Notes: generated by a model not told the origin, from the letters alone. Positions 52,149 through 62,719 are shown, numbered from the stretch's first letter. The stretch: 64,000 bases of DNA from Pseudomonas sp. URMO17WK12:I11 (GCF_007677725.1 NZ_VEDF01000004.1:310001-374000), one strand, 5' to 3'. Translations and numbers: made by a program.

Positions 52149-54071
52149 ATGATTTCTCTGAAGAACATAGAACTGAGATTGGGCACCAAGGTGCTTCTGC
52201 AGGACGCCACCATGACTGTCAATGCCGGAGAGAAAGCCTCTCTGATCGGAAGGAACGGTGCGGGGAAATCAACACTGTTTTCGCTTTTATGCGGCGCGCT
52301 TCATGAGGAGGCCGGCAAGGTCGAGCTACCCCGCCAGTGGCGTATTGCCCAGGTTGACCAGCACATGCCGGAGACCTCGGATGCTGCGACAGACTTTGTG
52401 CTTCAAGGAGATACCGTCCTGATGCATGCGAGAGCGGAGCTGAGACGTGCGACCGATCGCGACGACGGAATGGCAATCGCACAGGCGTACGGTGACCTTG
52501 CTGATGCCGGCGACCATGATTCAACGTCCCGAGCTCAATCTCTCATCCTGGGCCTTGGCTTCAAACCGAGCGACCTTGAAAAACCAGTGAATAGTTTTTC
52601 GGGTGGCTGGCGAATGAGACTACAACTGGCCAGGGCACTCATGAGCCCATCTGATCTGCTGCTGCTGGACGAACCGACTAACCATCTGGATCTTGATGCT
52701 CTGGTTTGGCTTGAAGAATGGCTCAAGAAATATGAGGGCACATTGCTGGTCATCAGCCACGATCGTGAATTCCTGGATGCCGCTACCCAGGTCACCATTC
52801 ACCTTGAGCATGCGCAACTCACCCGATACAGCGGCAACTACAGCGCATTCGAACTCCTACGCGTGCAGAAGCTTGAGCAGCAACAAGCCGCTCACGAAAA
52901 GCAGCAGGAAAAAATGCAGCACCTGCAGAAGTACATTGATCGATTCCGCTACAAAGCCACCAAAGCCAGGCAAGCTCAGAGCCGTATCAAAGCGTTGGAG
53001 CGCATTGAAAAAATCAGCGCCGTGGCCGCTGACGCCGAGTTCACGTTCACTTTCAAAGAGCCCGACCATCTACCAAACCCCATGATCGCGATTGACGACG
53101 CTGACTTCGGCTACCAGACGTCCGATGGAAGCCCTGATCGTAAAGTTCTGTCTCATGTCCGCAAAACCATAATGGCAGGCCAGCGGATTGGGATTTTGGG
53201 TGCGAACGGCCAAGGCAAATCGACTTTCATCAAGTCCATCGCGCGTGACTTGGAACCCCTTGCTGGATCGATCACCGAGGGAAAAGGGCTGACGATCGGC
53301 TATTTTGCCCAGCAAGAATTGGACGTCCTGGATCCTGAGCAGACGCCGCTGCACCATATGCTGGAGCTTGCACGCAAATCAGGGCAAGCCGGTCAGAGCG
53401 CCAGGGAACAGGAGCTGCGGAATTTCCTAGGCACATTCAACATTAACGCAGGCATGGTGACCCAGACCGTTAGTACATTGAGTGGTGGCGAAAAAGCACG
53501 CCTCGTGCTTTGCATGATTGTCTGGCAGAAGCCAAACCTGCTGTTACTCGATGAACCGACCAACCACTTGGATCTCGCTACTCGTGAAGCTCTCTCCCTT
53601 GCACTGAACCAGTTCGAGGGAAGCGTGATACTTGTGAGCCACGACCGGGCCTTGCTTCGCGCTGTCTGCGATGAATTTTGGCTTGTAGGTCGAGGAGAGG
53701 TAACCCCTTTCGAAGGTGACCTTGAAGACTATCACCGCTACCTAGTTGATGAGTCCAAACGCAGCGCCGAGGCTAGACGGGCCGCGCATCCCGCTGTCGA
53801 ACGCCCCGTAAAAACTGCACACCAACCTCACGCCTCAGGCTCGAAGCGATTAAAAAGCATCGAGCGTGAATTGCAAAAAATTGAGCAGAGGCTTACCCAA
53901 GCACAAGAGAACAAAGGTCGGGCCGAAAGTCGGATGTGCCCCATGCTGTCCTACACAGAAGTTCAGACCATCACGCTGGAATGGGAAACCATGGGCAAGC
54001 TCATTGGAGAGCTCGAAGAACAATGGTTGTTATTGCAAGACGAAGCTGAAGAATTATGCGCCAAGCGCTAG
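52149..54071 (+). CDS. ABC-F family ATPase (YheS/Uup type)
   Basis: A 640-residue protein with two ABC ATPase domains and no membrane segment. First domain: GRNGAGKST (about 40-48), FSGGWRMRLQLARALM, LLLLDEPTNHLDLDAL. Second: GANGQGKST, LSGGEKARLVLCMIV, LLLLDEPTNHLDLATR. Between them is the charged P-site tRNA interaction linker (VQKLEQQQAAHEKQQEKMQHLQKYIDRFRYKA; excerpt). A C-terminal coiled coil follows. ABC-F proteins act on stalled ribosomes and some protect from antibiotics. Start 52149 is the usual MISLKNIEL. Confidence 0.92.
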   Translation: MISLKNIELRLGTKVLLQDATMTVNAGEKASLIGRNGAGKSTLFSLLCGALHEEAGKVELPRQWRIAQVDQHMPETSDAATDFVLQGDTVLMHARAELRRATDRDDGMAIAQAYGDLADAGDHDSTSRAQSLILGLGFKPSDLEKPVNSFSGGWRMRLQLARALMSPSDLLLLDEPTNHLDLDALVWLEEWLKKYEGTLLVISHDREFLDAATQVTIHLEHAQLTRYSGNYSAFELLRVQKLEQQQAAHEKQQEKMQHLQKYIDRFRYKATKARQAQSRIKALERIEKISAVAADAEFTFTFKEPDHLPNPMIAIDDADFGYQTSDGSPDRKVLSHVRKTIMAGQRIGILGANGQGKSTFIKSIARDLEPLAGSITEGKGLTIGYFAQQELDVLDPEQTPLHHMLELARKSGQAGQSAREQELRNFLGTFNINAGMVTQTVSTLSGGEKARLVLCMIVWQKPNLLLLDEPTNHLDLATREALSLALNQFEGSVILVSHDRALLRAVCDEFWLVGRGEVTPFEGDLEDYHRYLVDESKRSAEARRAAHPAVERPVKTAHQPHASGSKRLKSIERELQKIEQRLTQAQENKGRAESRMCPMLSYTEVQTITLEWETMGKLIGELEEQWLLLQDEAEELCAKR

Positions 54072-54223
54072 ATCGCATTTACACCCTTAGGACACAGCCG
54101 AGCGATCTATAAAGAAAACAATAGTCACCCGTGCGAGCGAGGTTGGCCGCACTGATGATCCTTGCAACCATTCGAAGAATCAAACTGCCGATCTAGAATA
54201 ACAAACACAGGGGCCAGAATCAG

Positions 54224-56323
54224 ATGCTTCACAACCTTGCAATCAAAACCAAGATCACACTCGCTTCTTTAACCATCATATTAATTGTAATAAGCATTAT
54301 TACATGCATAGGAATATTAAAAAATTCTGAAAACAACGACCTAATATACAGCAGCAGCAATGAGATAATTTCTCAGAACATACAACAAGTCTTAGATTCA
54401 AAGTCTGCCGAACAGACAGAAAAAATCAGAAGCACTTTCAACAGCCAGATCAACCTCGTTGAGTTCCTCGCCCACCAGACCTCCTCGATGCAAGCGCTCA
54501 TCACCAACGGAGCAGATGCACGTAAAATCCGCTTAGAACAGAACACTCTGCTCAAAGATCTCTTCGAGGCTCACCCTAATATCCTGGGGCTCTGGATCAT
54601 CATGTATCCCAATCAACTAGGTGAGGACAGCAACTTCGTCAACGCGTTGACAGCGGGATCCAATGAAGTGGGTAGATTTTCCAGCTATTGGGTGAGGCCT
54701 GACGGGCGATCTGTCAACCTGGCCACAAAAGAAGATAGCTTGAAAGACACGACCGTAGGCGACTCCGGCTATCCGGCCAACTACTACATGACATGCCCCG
54801 ACACCAATAGGAGTACCTGCGTCTTGGAGCCGTTCTACGGTTCCGATTCGGGTACAGAGATTTTTATGACCAGTTTTTCGACGCCGATCATCGCCGACGG
54901 TAAGGTCATCGGAGTTGCTGGTATCGATGTTTCCCTCTCCTCGCTACAGGCAATCGCCGAAGAAGCTAAGCGCCAGCTATACGATGGAAAAGGCAACCTG
55001 GTCATTACCACCAGTCAGGGCCTAATCGCCGCGAATAGCGCTGATCCTGCGTCGATAGGCAAGAAAATGGAGACTGGCAATAGTTCAGGCCCTAACCCCT
55101 CAACTGCTACACAAAACGCGCCACTGAAGGTTACCAAGAATCTGGAAGTGGGCAGCACTGCTCCCTGGAAGATAAGTGTGGAGCTCCCGAGCGAGGTAGC
55201 CAGCGCAGACTCACTCGCACTAAAAAAAGCCCAGTCTGACCTTCAGCAAGCCTCCACGGTATTCTCGACACTCATTGCCGTAATCGCTGCCCTAGTCGGA
55301 GCTGTGGCCATGTGGTTCATCGCGGCAGGCCTGACAAAACCTATGAGCGGTGTAGCGGCAATGTTGAAAGACATTGCTGAAGGCGAGGGAGACCTGACCA
55401 AGCGCTTGCATTACGCCAGTACAAACGAGCTTGGAGAGCTGGTGCGCTGGTTCAACCTGTTCCTAGACAAGTTGCAGCCCACCATTCAGAAGATCCGATC
55501 AGCCACCGTAGAGACACGCTCAACTGCCAGTCGGTCTAATCAAATAGCCAAAGAAACCAGCATGGGGATGCAGTCGCAGCTGCGGGAAATCGAACAGGTT
55601 GCCACAGCCTCCCACGAGATGAGCGCCACTGCACATGAAGTGGCGGCCAGTGCAGCCAGAGCAGCAAGTGCGGCCCAGGGTGCGGATGAGTCTGCCAAGC
55701 ATGGCCTGCAAGCAATCGCGCGCAGTACGCAAGATATCACCGGACTGGTGGAGACCCTGTCTGCCGCAATGACGGAAGCACGGTCGTTATCAGAAAATAG
55801 CGAAGAGATCGGAAGCGTTCTGGAGGTCATCAGAAGCATCGCCCAGCAGACTAACCTCCTCGCCCTCAATGCCGCGATCGAGGCGGCACGCGCAGGAGAA
55901 AGCGGGAGAGGTTTTGCTGTCGTGGCGGATGAAGTACGGAACTTGGCCATGCGCACGCAAGAGTCCATTGAACAGATCCGGGAGGTGATTGAGCGCCTGC
56001 AATCCGGTACCGAGGGCGTGGTCAACTCCATGCAGAGCAGCTACACCAAAGCTGAAATCAGTCATGAGACGATCCAGGCGACGGCGCGCTCGTTCGGAAC
56101 CATCAGCGATGCTGTTTCCGTGATCAGCGAGATGAATCTCCAGATTGCCGCTGCCGCTGAAGAACAAAGCGCCGTTGCAGAGGACGTTAATCGCAACATC
56201 ACGAACATCCGGCAGGTCACAGATGAGTTGAGTATCAGCGCCACAGAGACTGCGGCGATCAGCGAACATCTCAGCTCTCAAGCAGACCTTCAGTTCAGCC
56301 TGGCAGAGCAATTCAAATCTTAA
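54224..56323 (+). CDS. methyl-accepting chemotaxis protein with dCache sensor
   Basis: A 699-residue chemoreceptor: TM1 at about 10-30, a periplasmic double-Cache region to about 335 ([35 protein letters not shown]), TM2 at about 345-370, HAMP (about 372-425), and the signalling domain (440-699) with the conserved tip [42 protein letters not shown] (excerpt). It senses a small molecule, perhaps the substrate of a neighbouring cluster. A clean terminator follows. Confidence 0.95.
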   Translation: MLHNLAIKTKITLASLTIILIVISIITCIGILKNSENNDLIYSSSNEIISQNIQQVLDSKSAEQTEKIRSTFNSQINLVEFLAHQTSSMQALITNGADARKIRLEQNTLLKDLFEAHPNILGLWIIMYPNQLGEDSNFVNALTAGSNEVGRFSSYWVRPDGRSVNLATKEDSLKDTTVGDSGYPANYYMTCPDTNRSTCVLEPFYGSDSGTEIFMTSFSTPIIADGKVIGVAGIDVSLSSLQAIAEEAKRQLYDGKGNLVITTSQGLIAANSADPASIGKKMETGNSSGPNPSTATQNAPLKVTKNLEVGSTAPWKISVELPSEVASADSLALKKAQSDLQQASTVFSTLIAVIAALVGAVAMWFIAAGLTKPMSGVAAMLKDIAEGEGDLTKRLHYASTNELGELVRWFNLFLDKLQPTIQKIRSATVETRSTASRSNQIAKETSMGMQSQLREIEQVATASHEMSATAHEVAASAARAASAAQGADESAKHGLQAIARSTQDITGLVETLSAAMTEARSLSENSEEIGSVLEVIRSIAQQTNLLALNAAIEAARAGESGRGFAVVADEVRNLAMRTQESIEQIREVIERLQSGTEGVVNSMQSSYTKAEISHETIQATARSFGTISDAVSVISEMNLQIAAAAEEQSAVAEDVNRNITNIRQVTDELSISATETAAISEHLSSQADLQFSLAEQFKS

Positions 56324-56330
56324 AACCCAT

Positions 56331-56352
56331 GGGCCCTCACGGGCCCTTTTTT
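56331..56352 (+). terminator. terminator after the chemoreceptor gene
   Basis: GGGCCC-TCAC-GGGCCC stem-loop followed by TTTTTT, eight bases past the stop. Confidence 0.9.
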
Positions 56353-56690
56353 CTCGGTTTGCTCTCCCTTCAGGCCACCAGGCACGTCGCAACTGCAATG
56401 CCCACGCTGTGGAAATTGGGGTCTGCTCGGCATCACTACATGGGCAGAAGTCAGCTAACAATGTGAGCTTCAGGCCCCTTCGCTCGCAGAAGTGAACCGG
56501 CAAGAATCATGCATGAGGCTAGCGCAACGTTGAATGCGCTGTTCAGGTGTTGGAGACCTTACCGGCTCGATCAAATTCGCCTTGCACCGCGCCCAGCGAG
56601 ACAATGATGAGCCTGGGATCCAGGAGTGCCAGCGGATAGGCCATCGAGCATGCGGCCAGAAGTGGTCAACAGAGCTCATCAATGATCCAT
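56353..56690. other. intergenic region
   Basis: About 340 bases between the chemoreceptor terminator and the end of the TetR gene; no gene is supported. Confidence 0.4.
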
Positions 56691-57317
56691 CTACGTTGTG
56701 CCTGCCAGCCGAAGCGCCATTCCTTTCAGAGCTTCAATCGAATCCTGAAGCTTTTCCCCGCTGATAGTTGAGTTATTTATCAACTCATCAAGCATCGCGA
56801 CGATGGCTTTCGCAGCGAAACGAGCATCTTGGTCGGGAAAGACCTGCGTCGCTTGTCCGTAAGCTAACAGCTCCCATAGCCGAGTCACTTTACGATCTCG
56901 AAGCACATTGAGCTCCGATAGTATGCCACTATTCAAGAGATGACCTTCGCGACGGAAAAGCATATGGTGCAATCTGTACTTGAGCCCACAGCGAACATAC
57001 GCTTCGACGTAATTCTCCACAGCTTTCGATGTAGGGACTTTCCTTTGGCTTGCAGTGCTGACCTCCTCTAGTAAGCTGCTCGCCGCGCTCATGAACAAGT
57101 CTGCCAACAGCTGTTCCTTTCCCTCGCTAAGCTTATGAATTGACCCTAGCTTAATATTGGCCAGGGAGGCAATTTGGCGCAAACTAACCGAGGCATAACC
57201 GAATTCTAGAAAAAGAGAGAGCGCTGCTTGCTGGACTTCGTGCTTTCTGCCCGGCAACTGATCAGCCTCGATGCGATCTGTTAAATAGTGAAGATATGAT
57301 TTCGGAAGATAATGCAT
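56691..57317 (-). CDS. TetR-family transcriptional regulator
   Basis: A 208-residue regulator with a TetR-type HTH in residues 22-68 (AALSLFLEFGYASVSLRQIASLANI, KLGSIHKL, KEQLLADLF) and a helical ligand domain (AKAIVAMLDELINN). It probably controls the catabolic operon to the right, whose last gene starts 220 bases away. Near 57490 is a 7-bp inverted repeat that could be its operator. Confidence 0.88.
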   Translation of the reverse strand: MHYLPKSYLHYLTDRIEADQLPGRKHEVQQAALSLFLEFGYASVSLRQIASLANIKLGSIHKLSEGKEQLLADLFMSAASSLLEEVSTASQRKVPTSKAVENYVEAYVRCGLKYRLHHMLFRREGHLLNSGILSELNVLRDRKVTRLWELLAYGQATQVFPDQDARFAAKAIVAMLDELINNSTISGEKLQDSIEALKGMALRLAGTT

Positions 57318-57489
57318 CTAAGAATCCCGTTCAAAAAAAATGGGCTACCTACGCTAATAAATACTAACGCAGGAGCCCCAAAACGAAGATAGAGACGAGC
57401 AGCGGCAAAAAAGCCTGACCTATATGCTGGTACATAAGGCGGGAAAGCTCCCAAGCTAATATGCCAACGCAGCAGTGATGCAAACTAAC

Positions 57490-57505
57490 AATACCAAGTG
57501 GTATT
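57490..57505. promoter_or_regulatory. candidate operator: AATACCA-AG-TGGTATT
   Basis: A perfect inverted repeat with 7-base arms and a 2-base gap, flanked by CTAACA/TGTTAG in symmetric position, in the AT-rich gap between the TetR gene and the ABC permease gene. It could be the TetR site or a partial hairpin at the end of the operon. Confidence 0.45.
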
Positions 57506-57536
57506 TTTGTTAGTCAACCTCATCAGCCGCTATTTA

Positions 57537-58196
57537 TTAGGCACTTTCGTACCGAGATAAATGCTTTTCATAACGCCCTACGAACACGGTCGCCGGTACG
57601 CATACCGCCGCATACATCAGCCCGGTTAGCAACAATACCGACATATATTCGAAGGATGCAGATCCAATGTCATTGGCCACGCCGACAAGTTCGGGCAGCG
57701 CAATAGTGAAGCACAACGATGTGGTTTGCAGGATCACCAGAGAAAAGCCAAGCAGTGGCGGCAGAGCGATCCTCATCCCTTGAGGCAAGATTATGATCTT
57801 TAATGCATCCCAGCTGCTGAGTCCTAAGGTGCGAGCCGCCTCTCGCTGGCCCTGAGGTACTGCCCCCAGTCCTCCGCGAATGATTTCACTGGTGTACGAA
57901 CCGGTACTCCAAGCCAACGCAAGGATTGATGCGGTGAAAGAAGGCAGCGTGAGGCCAGCGCTAGGCAGTCCGAAGTAAAAAAACTGAAGCAGGATCAGCA
58001 CCGGCCCTCCGCGTCCGACCTCGATGAAGATGAGCGCGAGTGCACGGTTGAGCCGTTTTTTCGATCCTACCCACAGCGCGAATAACAACCCCAACGGAAT
58101 CCCTATCACTAGGCTGATGGCGGTGACCTGCAGGCTCAGCCAGTAGCCATCCATCAGTTGAGGGAACCACTCAATCCAGCGGTCAATGAGCTCCAT
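57537..58196 (-). CDS. polar amino acid ABC transporter permease (2)
   Basis: A 219-residue membrane protein of the HisM/GlnP type with about five TM segments and the EAA loop (GLGAVPQGQREAARTLGLSSWDALKIIILPQGMRIALPPL; excerpt). Its ATG overlaps the stop of the first permease (58196). It pairs with the first permease to form the channel. Confidence 0.92.
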   Translation of the reverse strand: MELIDRWIEWFPQLMDGYWLSLQVTAISLVIGIPLGLLFALWVGSKKRLNRALALIFIEVGRGGPVLILLQFFYFGLPSAGLTLPSFTASILALAWSTGSYTSEIIRGGLGAVPQGQREAARTLGLSSWDALKIIILPQGMRIALPPLLGFSLVILQTTSLCFTIALPELVGVANDIGSASFEYMSVLLLTGLMYAAVCVPATVFVGRYEKHLSRYESA

Positions 58197-58846
58197 TACC
58201 GTTCAACCTTTGCACGAAGGTGAATATCAAGCTGTCGCGACAGCAGGGCCATAACAACGCTCACAACGAAGTACAGTAGGCCCGCGATGGCGTACACACT
58301 CAGGCCTCGGAATGTCTCCTGAGAGATATGGTTTGCGACCTGAGCCAGTTCCGACACACCGATAGTGGACGCAATGGCGGTGTCTTTCAGCAGGCCGATA
58401 CAATAGGTACTCGCCGCTGGAACCGAGATCCGTACTACCTGGGGAACGATCACATGGACGTACTTCTGCCAGGTACTCAACCCCAGCACCTTTGTAGCTT
58501 CATACTGCCCTTTCGGTACTGCACTCAACGCTCCACGATAGATCTCGGCCATGTTAGCGGAGGTGATCAATGCCAAACCGATGATCGCTGCCACGAATGG
58601 ACTTAGCTGAATCACGTACTGGCTGAATGCGAAGAAAATGAAGAACAGCCAAACAATTGGCGGAATTGAGCGCAAGGTCAGAATGATCGCGATGGCGATA
58701 TTCCGAAGGATCTTGTGCTTGGAGATCCTCATAGCGCAGATCGGAATCCCCAGGATCGCTCCCCCCAGAAACGATCCGGCGGTGAGGGCGATCGTCCAGG
58801 GCAAGGCAGCGAGCATCGCCGCCAAAATTTGACTTGTTTCCATCAC
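58196..58846 (-). CDS. polar amino acid ABC transporter permease (1)
   Basis: A 216-residue HisM/GlnP-type permease with the EAA loop (GALSAVPKGQYEATKVLGLSTWQKYVHVIVPQVVRISVP; excerpt). It overlaps the ATPase gene by ATGA at 58843-58846 and the second permease gene, indicating coupled translation of the three. No binding-protein gene is in view and may lie elsewhere. Confidence 0.92.
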   Translation of the reverse strand: MMETSQILAAMLAALPWTIALTAGSFLGGAILGIPICAMRISKHKILRNIAIAIILTLRSIPPIVWLFFIFFAFSQYVIQLSPFVAAIIGLALITSANMAEIYRGALSAVPKGQYEATKVLGLSTWQKYVHVIVPQVVRISVPAASTYCIGLLKDTAIASTIGVSELAQVANHISQETFRGLSVYAIAGLLYFVVSVVMALLSRQLDIHLRAKVER

Positions 58847-59637
58847 CGATCCCTCACGGCGGTCAGAAACTGTTGTACCCGTGGGTGCTGGGGATTACGC
58901 ATGACATCGACGCTGCGCCCTTGCTCGATGATGCCGCCATCAGCCATTACCACCACGCGATCAGAGACGTTTTCTGCGAAGCGCATTTCATGCGTCACGA
59001 CAATCATCGTCATACCTTCGTTGGCCAGCTCACGCATGACCGCGAGTACTTCCAGTCCAACTTCGGGGTCAAGTGCAGAGGTCGGCTCGTCGAAGAGCAT
59101 GACTTCAGGATCGAGAGCCAGGGCGCGCGAGATCGCAATCCGCTGCTGTTGGCCACCGGAGCACCGGGAAGGGTACATGTTGGCTTTCGAGGCTAGGCCT
59201 ACCCGCGTCAGGAGCTGCATGGAACGCTCGTCAGCTTCCTTGGCGCTGCGTTTCAGCACGCGGCGCTGGGCCAAGCTCACGTTCTCCAGAACGGTAAGGT
59301 GAGGAAAGAGATTGAAAGACTGAAAGACCATCCCGAGCTTTCGGTTCAGAAAAGCCAGCTGTTGCTTCGTGGCTCCTTTGCTAGCATCGATCGTCTGCCC
59401 ACCAATGCAGATGGTGCCCTCTGTTGGCGGTTCAAGCTGGTTGATGCATCGCAGAAAGGTGCTTTTACCCGAACCACTAGGGCCAATGATCGCCACCACT
59501 TCGCCCGATGCCATCGAGAAGTCAACGTCATGGAGCACTCGAACGGAACCGAAGGACTTACCTAGGCCTTGTACAGTCAGGATAGGTGAGGCGTTTTCTC
59601 GGCGATTCATGTCTTTTATCTGCGCGACTTTAGTCAT
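58843..59637 (-). CDS. polar amino acid ABC transporter ATPase
   Basis: A 264-residue ABC ATPase: Walker A GPSGSGKST (about 52-60), signature CSGGQQQRIAISRAL, Walker B VMLFDEPTSALDPE and H-loop VTHEMRFA, as in GlnQ/HisP. It energises import with the two permeases. Starts at 59637 (MTKVAQIKD), with Met at residue 10 an alternative. Confidence 0.95.
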   Translation of the reverse strand: MTKVAQIKDMNRRENASPILTVQGLGKSFGSVRVLHDVDFSMASGEVVAIIGPSGSGKSTFLRCINQLEPPTEGTICIGGQTIDASKGATKQQLAFLNRKLGMVFQSFNLFPHLTVLENVSLAQRRVLKRSAKEADERSMQLLTRVGLASKANMYPSRCSGGQQQRIAISRALALDPEVMLFDEPTSALDPEVGLEVLAVMRELANEGMTMIVVTHEMRFAENVSDRVVVMADGGIIEQGRSVDVMRNPQHPRVQQFLTAVRDR

Positions 59638-59786
59638 TTTTTCTCTGTCTTATTAACTGAATCTCTATGCCTGACCTGGAGTCGAGGCACATCACGGCAG
59701 CATTGCTAAATACAATCCCTGTTCGAGGTTATGCGGGTTATTTTCTTATCTTCAATGCGGGGCATACCTGCCCCGCGCGCTAACAA

Positions 59787-60683
59787 TCAATTAGCTTGAA
59801 AACTTTTGTAAAGTTCAGGTCGGCGGTCTTTGAGGTGCCGAACCTCTCCACGCTCGCGGGACAGTCGCAGAGTGGCGAGGTTGAGATCTGCATGGATCAA
59901 ACCCTCCTCACCCTCGCTGAAATCGGAAACCGCGTAGGTACCGTCCTCGACATTCATCCGGTTGTCGATCGGGCAAGCGATGAATGCTTCACCCGTCCCA
60001 TTAACTGGGTAGTCGTTTGGAATGCCCAGATTGCCTACGAGTGGTGAAACGCAAACATAGATCTGGTTTTCGAGGGCCCTAGCGTGTGCGCTGTACCAGC
60101 TGCGCCAAGCCCCGCGCTTCTCCGTCAGGGTCGGCACGAACAGGACTTCGATGCCTTCAGCCACCAATGCTTGGGTGAGCTCCGGATACTGCACGTCATA
60201 ACAGACGAACAAACCGCATTTCACGCCATCGATCTCGAACGCCGACAGGGTTTCGCCACCTGTGCTGTTGATGGCGCGCTCCCCACGGGTCAGGTGAATC
60301 TTGTCCTGACGCAACTGGGAGCCATCTGGGCTGAACACGAAGGCGCTGTTAAGACCCTTACCGTCTTCCTCATGCCAGAAGGTGCCGCCCACCAGGTAGA
60401 TGTCGTGTTTCTTCGCCAAAGCAGACATCAGATGCTGGAATTCCGGGAGCATCGGGCTGAACACTTCACGGTAGAAGTCCGAAACTTTGGAGTTGTCGAT
60501 TTCAGCAGCGGTGCCATGAGTCCACAGCAAGCCCATTGCCAAGAACTCGGGCAAAACCAATACCCGGCTGCCTGCAGCCTTGGCATCCACAACGAAGCGC
60601 TCAACGTGCTCGGCAAATTGCGCAAACTGCTGGTAGTGCTGGATACGGAATACTGAAACGGATACTTTCAAATTGTCAGACAT
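59787..60683 (-). CDS. nitrilase-superfamily carbon-nitrogen hydrolase
   Basis: A 298-residue amidase-like enzyme with the Glu-Lys-Cys triad: VLPEFLAMG, RQDKIHLTRGE, and CGLFVCYDVQYPE (Cys in the nucleophile position). It hydrolyses an amide or nitrile to acid plus ammonia or amine. The 5' end overlaps the 3' end of the acyl-CoA ligase gene by eight bases, so it is in the same operon. It may act on the imported substrate before or after CoA activation. Confidence 0.9.
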   Translation of the reverse strand: MSDNLKVSVSVFRIQHYQQFAQFAEHVERFVVDAKAAGSRVLVLPEFLAMGLLWTHGTAAEIDNSKVSDFYREVFSPMLPEFQHLMSALAKKHDIYLVGGTFWHEEDGKGLNSAFVFSPDGSQLRQDKIHLTRGERAINSTGGETLSAFEIDGVKCGLFVCYDVQYPELTQALVAEGIEVLFVPTLTEKRGAWRSWYSAHARALENQIYVCVSPLVGNLGIPNDYPVNGTGEAFIACPIDNRMNVEDGTYAVSDFSEGEEGLIHADLNLATLRLSRERGEVRHLKDRRPELYKSFQAN

Positions 60684-62175
60684 GTGCTTTCCCCTTCCAC
60701 AGCTTCAGCAGTTCTTTTTTGTCGATCTTGCCGGTGTTTCCAAGTGGCATCTCTGCCAGCGCAATGAATTCACTTGGCACTTTGAACTCAGCCAGCACCA
60801 AACGGCAGTATTCAGCCAGATCTTCTGGCTTAGGTTGAGTCCCTTGAGCAGCGACGAGGTACGCAACAGGCAGCTCGCCGAACTTCTGGTCTGGAACGCC
60901 AATCACAGAGGCCTGCACGACTTGTGGGTGAGACAACAACGCCTCCTCTACCTCAGCCGGGGCAATGTTGGCTCCGCCTTTGATGATGATGTCCTTAATC
61001 CGGCCAGTCAGGTAATAGAAGCCTTGAGCATCGACATGCCCAAGGTCGCCGGTGCGGAAGAAGCCGTCAACGAAGGCGGCAGCGCTCACTTCAGGCGCCT
61101 TGTAGTAGCCAGAGGTGGTAGCTGGAGCGCGCACCAGAATTTCGCCAGTCACGCCTGGGCCAACCTCTTGACCGTCACCGTCAACAATCTTGATCAATAC
61201 GCAAGGGCTTGCTTTGCCGATCGCGCCTGCAGGCACTGGGGTGCTATCCCCGGAAAATTTGCCAAATACCGGTCGCACCTCAGTGAGTGCGTAATAGTCC
61301 TGGATCTCGACACCGAACTTGCTCTTGAAGCGGGCGCGCAGGTCGCTTGCCAATGGAGCGCCCGCCGAGATGACAGCGCGCATGGAGGACAAGTCGAAGT
61401 CCAGCCCGTTCTGCTCTGCGTATTCCAGCATCATGGAGAACATGGTTGGCACACCTTGGAACACGGTGACGCCATGCTGGACGAAGGCCTCAAGGGCTTC
61501 TCGCGGGTGGAACCGACGCTGGATGATCGTCTCGCACCCGGCTTGCAGTGCCATGGATGCAGCGGTCGAGAGCCCGTAAAGGAAGCCCAGCGGGAGCGCG
61601 ACCAGAACCTTGTCATTTGGCGAAACTTCCCACATATCGATCAGCGACGCGTTGCCTGCCACCTCAGCCGGCTGATTGTAGAGCACCGCTTTCGGTACCC
61701 CAGTGGAGCCCGAGGTGTAGATGATCAAGAAGTCGTTCTTGATCGCCTCTGCCTGCTCGACCTCTTCGGCGGCGGCCAGGGTATTGCTGAAGAACTCGCT
61801 GACTTCAATCAGGCTGCAGGCTGTATCACCAACCGCCGTAACGGCGTTCTCGCGCAGCTTCTTGTCAGTGAACAAGAATTTTACGTCTGCGTGGCCCAGG
61901 ATGTAGCTGACTTCAGCTGCACTGAGCACCGCATTGATCGGAACGAATGTCCCGCCCATCTTCGCCATGGCGTAATACAACACCATGATCTCAATATTGT
62001 TCTCGCAGTAAACCGCGATGGTTGTATCAGCGCTGACGCCTGCATGTTTCAACAGGACAACAGCTCGATCAATTTCGCGCGCCAACGCACTATAGCTGAG
62101 CACTTTGTTATCAAACCGCAAAGCAACGCTATCGCTTCTCTCAGTAGCGTGCTCTTCGACAAAACCTACGATCAT
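60676..62175 (-). CDS. acyl-CoA synthetase / AMP-binding ligase
   Basis: A 499-residue class I adenylate-forming enzyme: ATP-binding YTSGSTGVPKAV, YYALTEVR, GFFRTGDLGHVD, the hinge KDIIIKGGANIAPAEVE, and a C-terminal catalytic Lys in GNTGKIDKKEL. It activates a carboxylate to the acyl-AMP and then the CoA thioester. I start at 62175 (MIVGFVEEH) after a TGAGG site; 62220 adds fifteen residues. Overlaps the nitrilase gene. The opposite strand is open too, an effect of GC-rich codon positions. Confidence 0.92.
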   Translation of the reverse strand: MIVGFVEEHATERSDSVALRFDNKVLSYSALAREIDRAVVLLKHAGVSADTTIAVYCENNIEIMVLYYAMAKMGGTFVPINAVLSAAEVSYILGHADVKFLFTDKKLRENAVTAVGDTACSLIEVSEFFSNTLAAAEEVEQAEAIKNDFLIIYTSGSTGVPKAVLYNQPAEVAGNASLIDMWEVSPNDKVLVALPLGFLYGLSTAASMALQAGCETIIQRRFHPREALEAFVQHGVTVFQGVPTMFSMMLEYAEQNGLDFDLSSMRAVISAGAPLASDLRARFKSKFGVEIQDYYALTEVRPVFGKFSGDSTPVPAGAIGKASPCVLIKIVDGDGQEVGPGVTGEILVRAPATTSGYYKAPEVSAAAFVDGFFRTGDLGHVDAQGFYYLTGRIKDIIIKGGANIAPAEVEEALLSHPQVVQASVIGVPDQKFGELPVAYLVAAQGTQPKPEDLAEYCRLVLAEFKVPSEFIALAEMPLGNTGKIDKKELLKLWKGKAHV

Positions 62176-62220
62176 CTTGCAAAACCTCAAAAATAGTACG
62201 TTAGCGGGCGGCCAAATCAA

Positions 62221-62700
62221 TTACTCAGGCTTGCAGTGCATCATAACCTTCCACTCACCTTCTTGAACCGACTCGCCGCGCTGGTTCACCAAGGCCACCT
62301 GGAAGTTGACGATACCCACGCCTGGCTTCTTGGTTTCACGCTTGGAGCCGACCTTCTGATTGACGTGGATAGTGTCGCCGATTTTGATCGGGCCACGCAG
62401 ATCCCAGGTCATACCGAGGAAGGCAATTGCAGTACCTTCCTTGATACCAAGACGGCTTTCCAGACCGGTCGCGATCGCGAAACCAGCTGGGCCATGCAGG
62501 ATACGACCGCCAAAGACGGTGTTCTTGGCGAACTCCTCATCAGTATGCACCGGGTTATGGTCACCGGTCAGAGCAGCAAACATCACGATGTCTGCTTCAG
62601 TGATGGTGCGACGTGGGGAGTTCCACTCCTGACCTTCAAACAGCTCATCGAAATACAGAGCGTTTTGGCCGATACCAGCTTCTTGTTTAACAGCAGCAGT
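62221..62700 (-). CDS. MaoC-family (R)-hydratase
   Basis: A 159-residue hot-dog-fold dehydratase with the catalytic Asp-His motif TGDHNPVHTDEEFA and RILHGPAGFAIATG. It hydrates a trans-2-enoyl-CoA. The ATG at 62700 follows GGAGATAAT. With the acyl-CoA dehydrogenase and ligase it fits a beta-oxidation-like route for the carboxylate that the ligase activates. Confidence 0.92.
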   Translation of the reverse strand, partial: TAAVKQEAGIGQNALYFDELFEGQEWNSPRRTITEADIVMFAALTGDHNPVHTDEEFAKNTVFGGRILHGPAGFAIATGLESRLGIKEGTAIAFLGMTWDLRGPIKIGDTIHVNQKVGSKRETKKPGVGIVNFQVALVNQRGESVQEGEWKVMMHCKPE

Positions 62701-62719
62701 CATGATTATCTCCAGCACT

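Noticed and set aside
60673-62196. 507-codon open frame on the plus strand
   Set aside because: Antisense to the acyl-CoA ligase, whose active-site motifs are all present; the antisense product has no recognisable motif.
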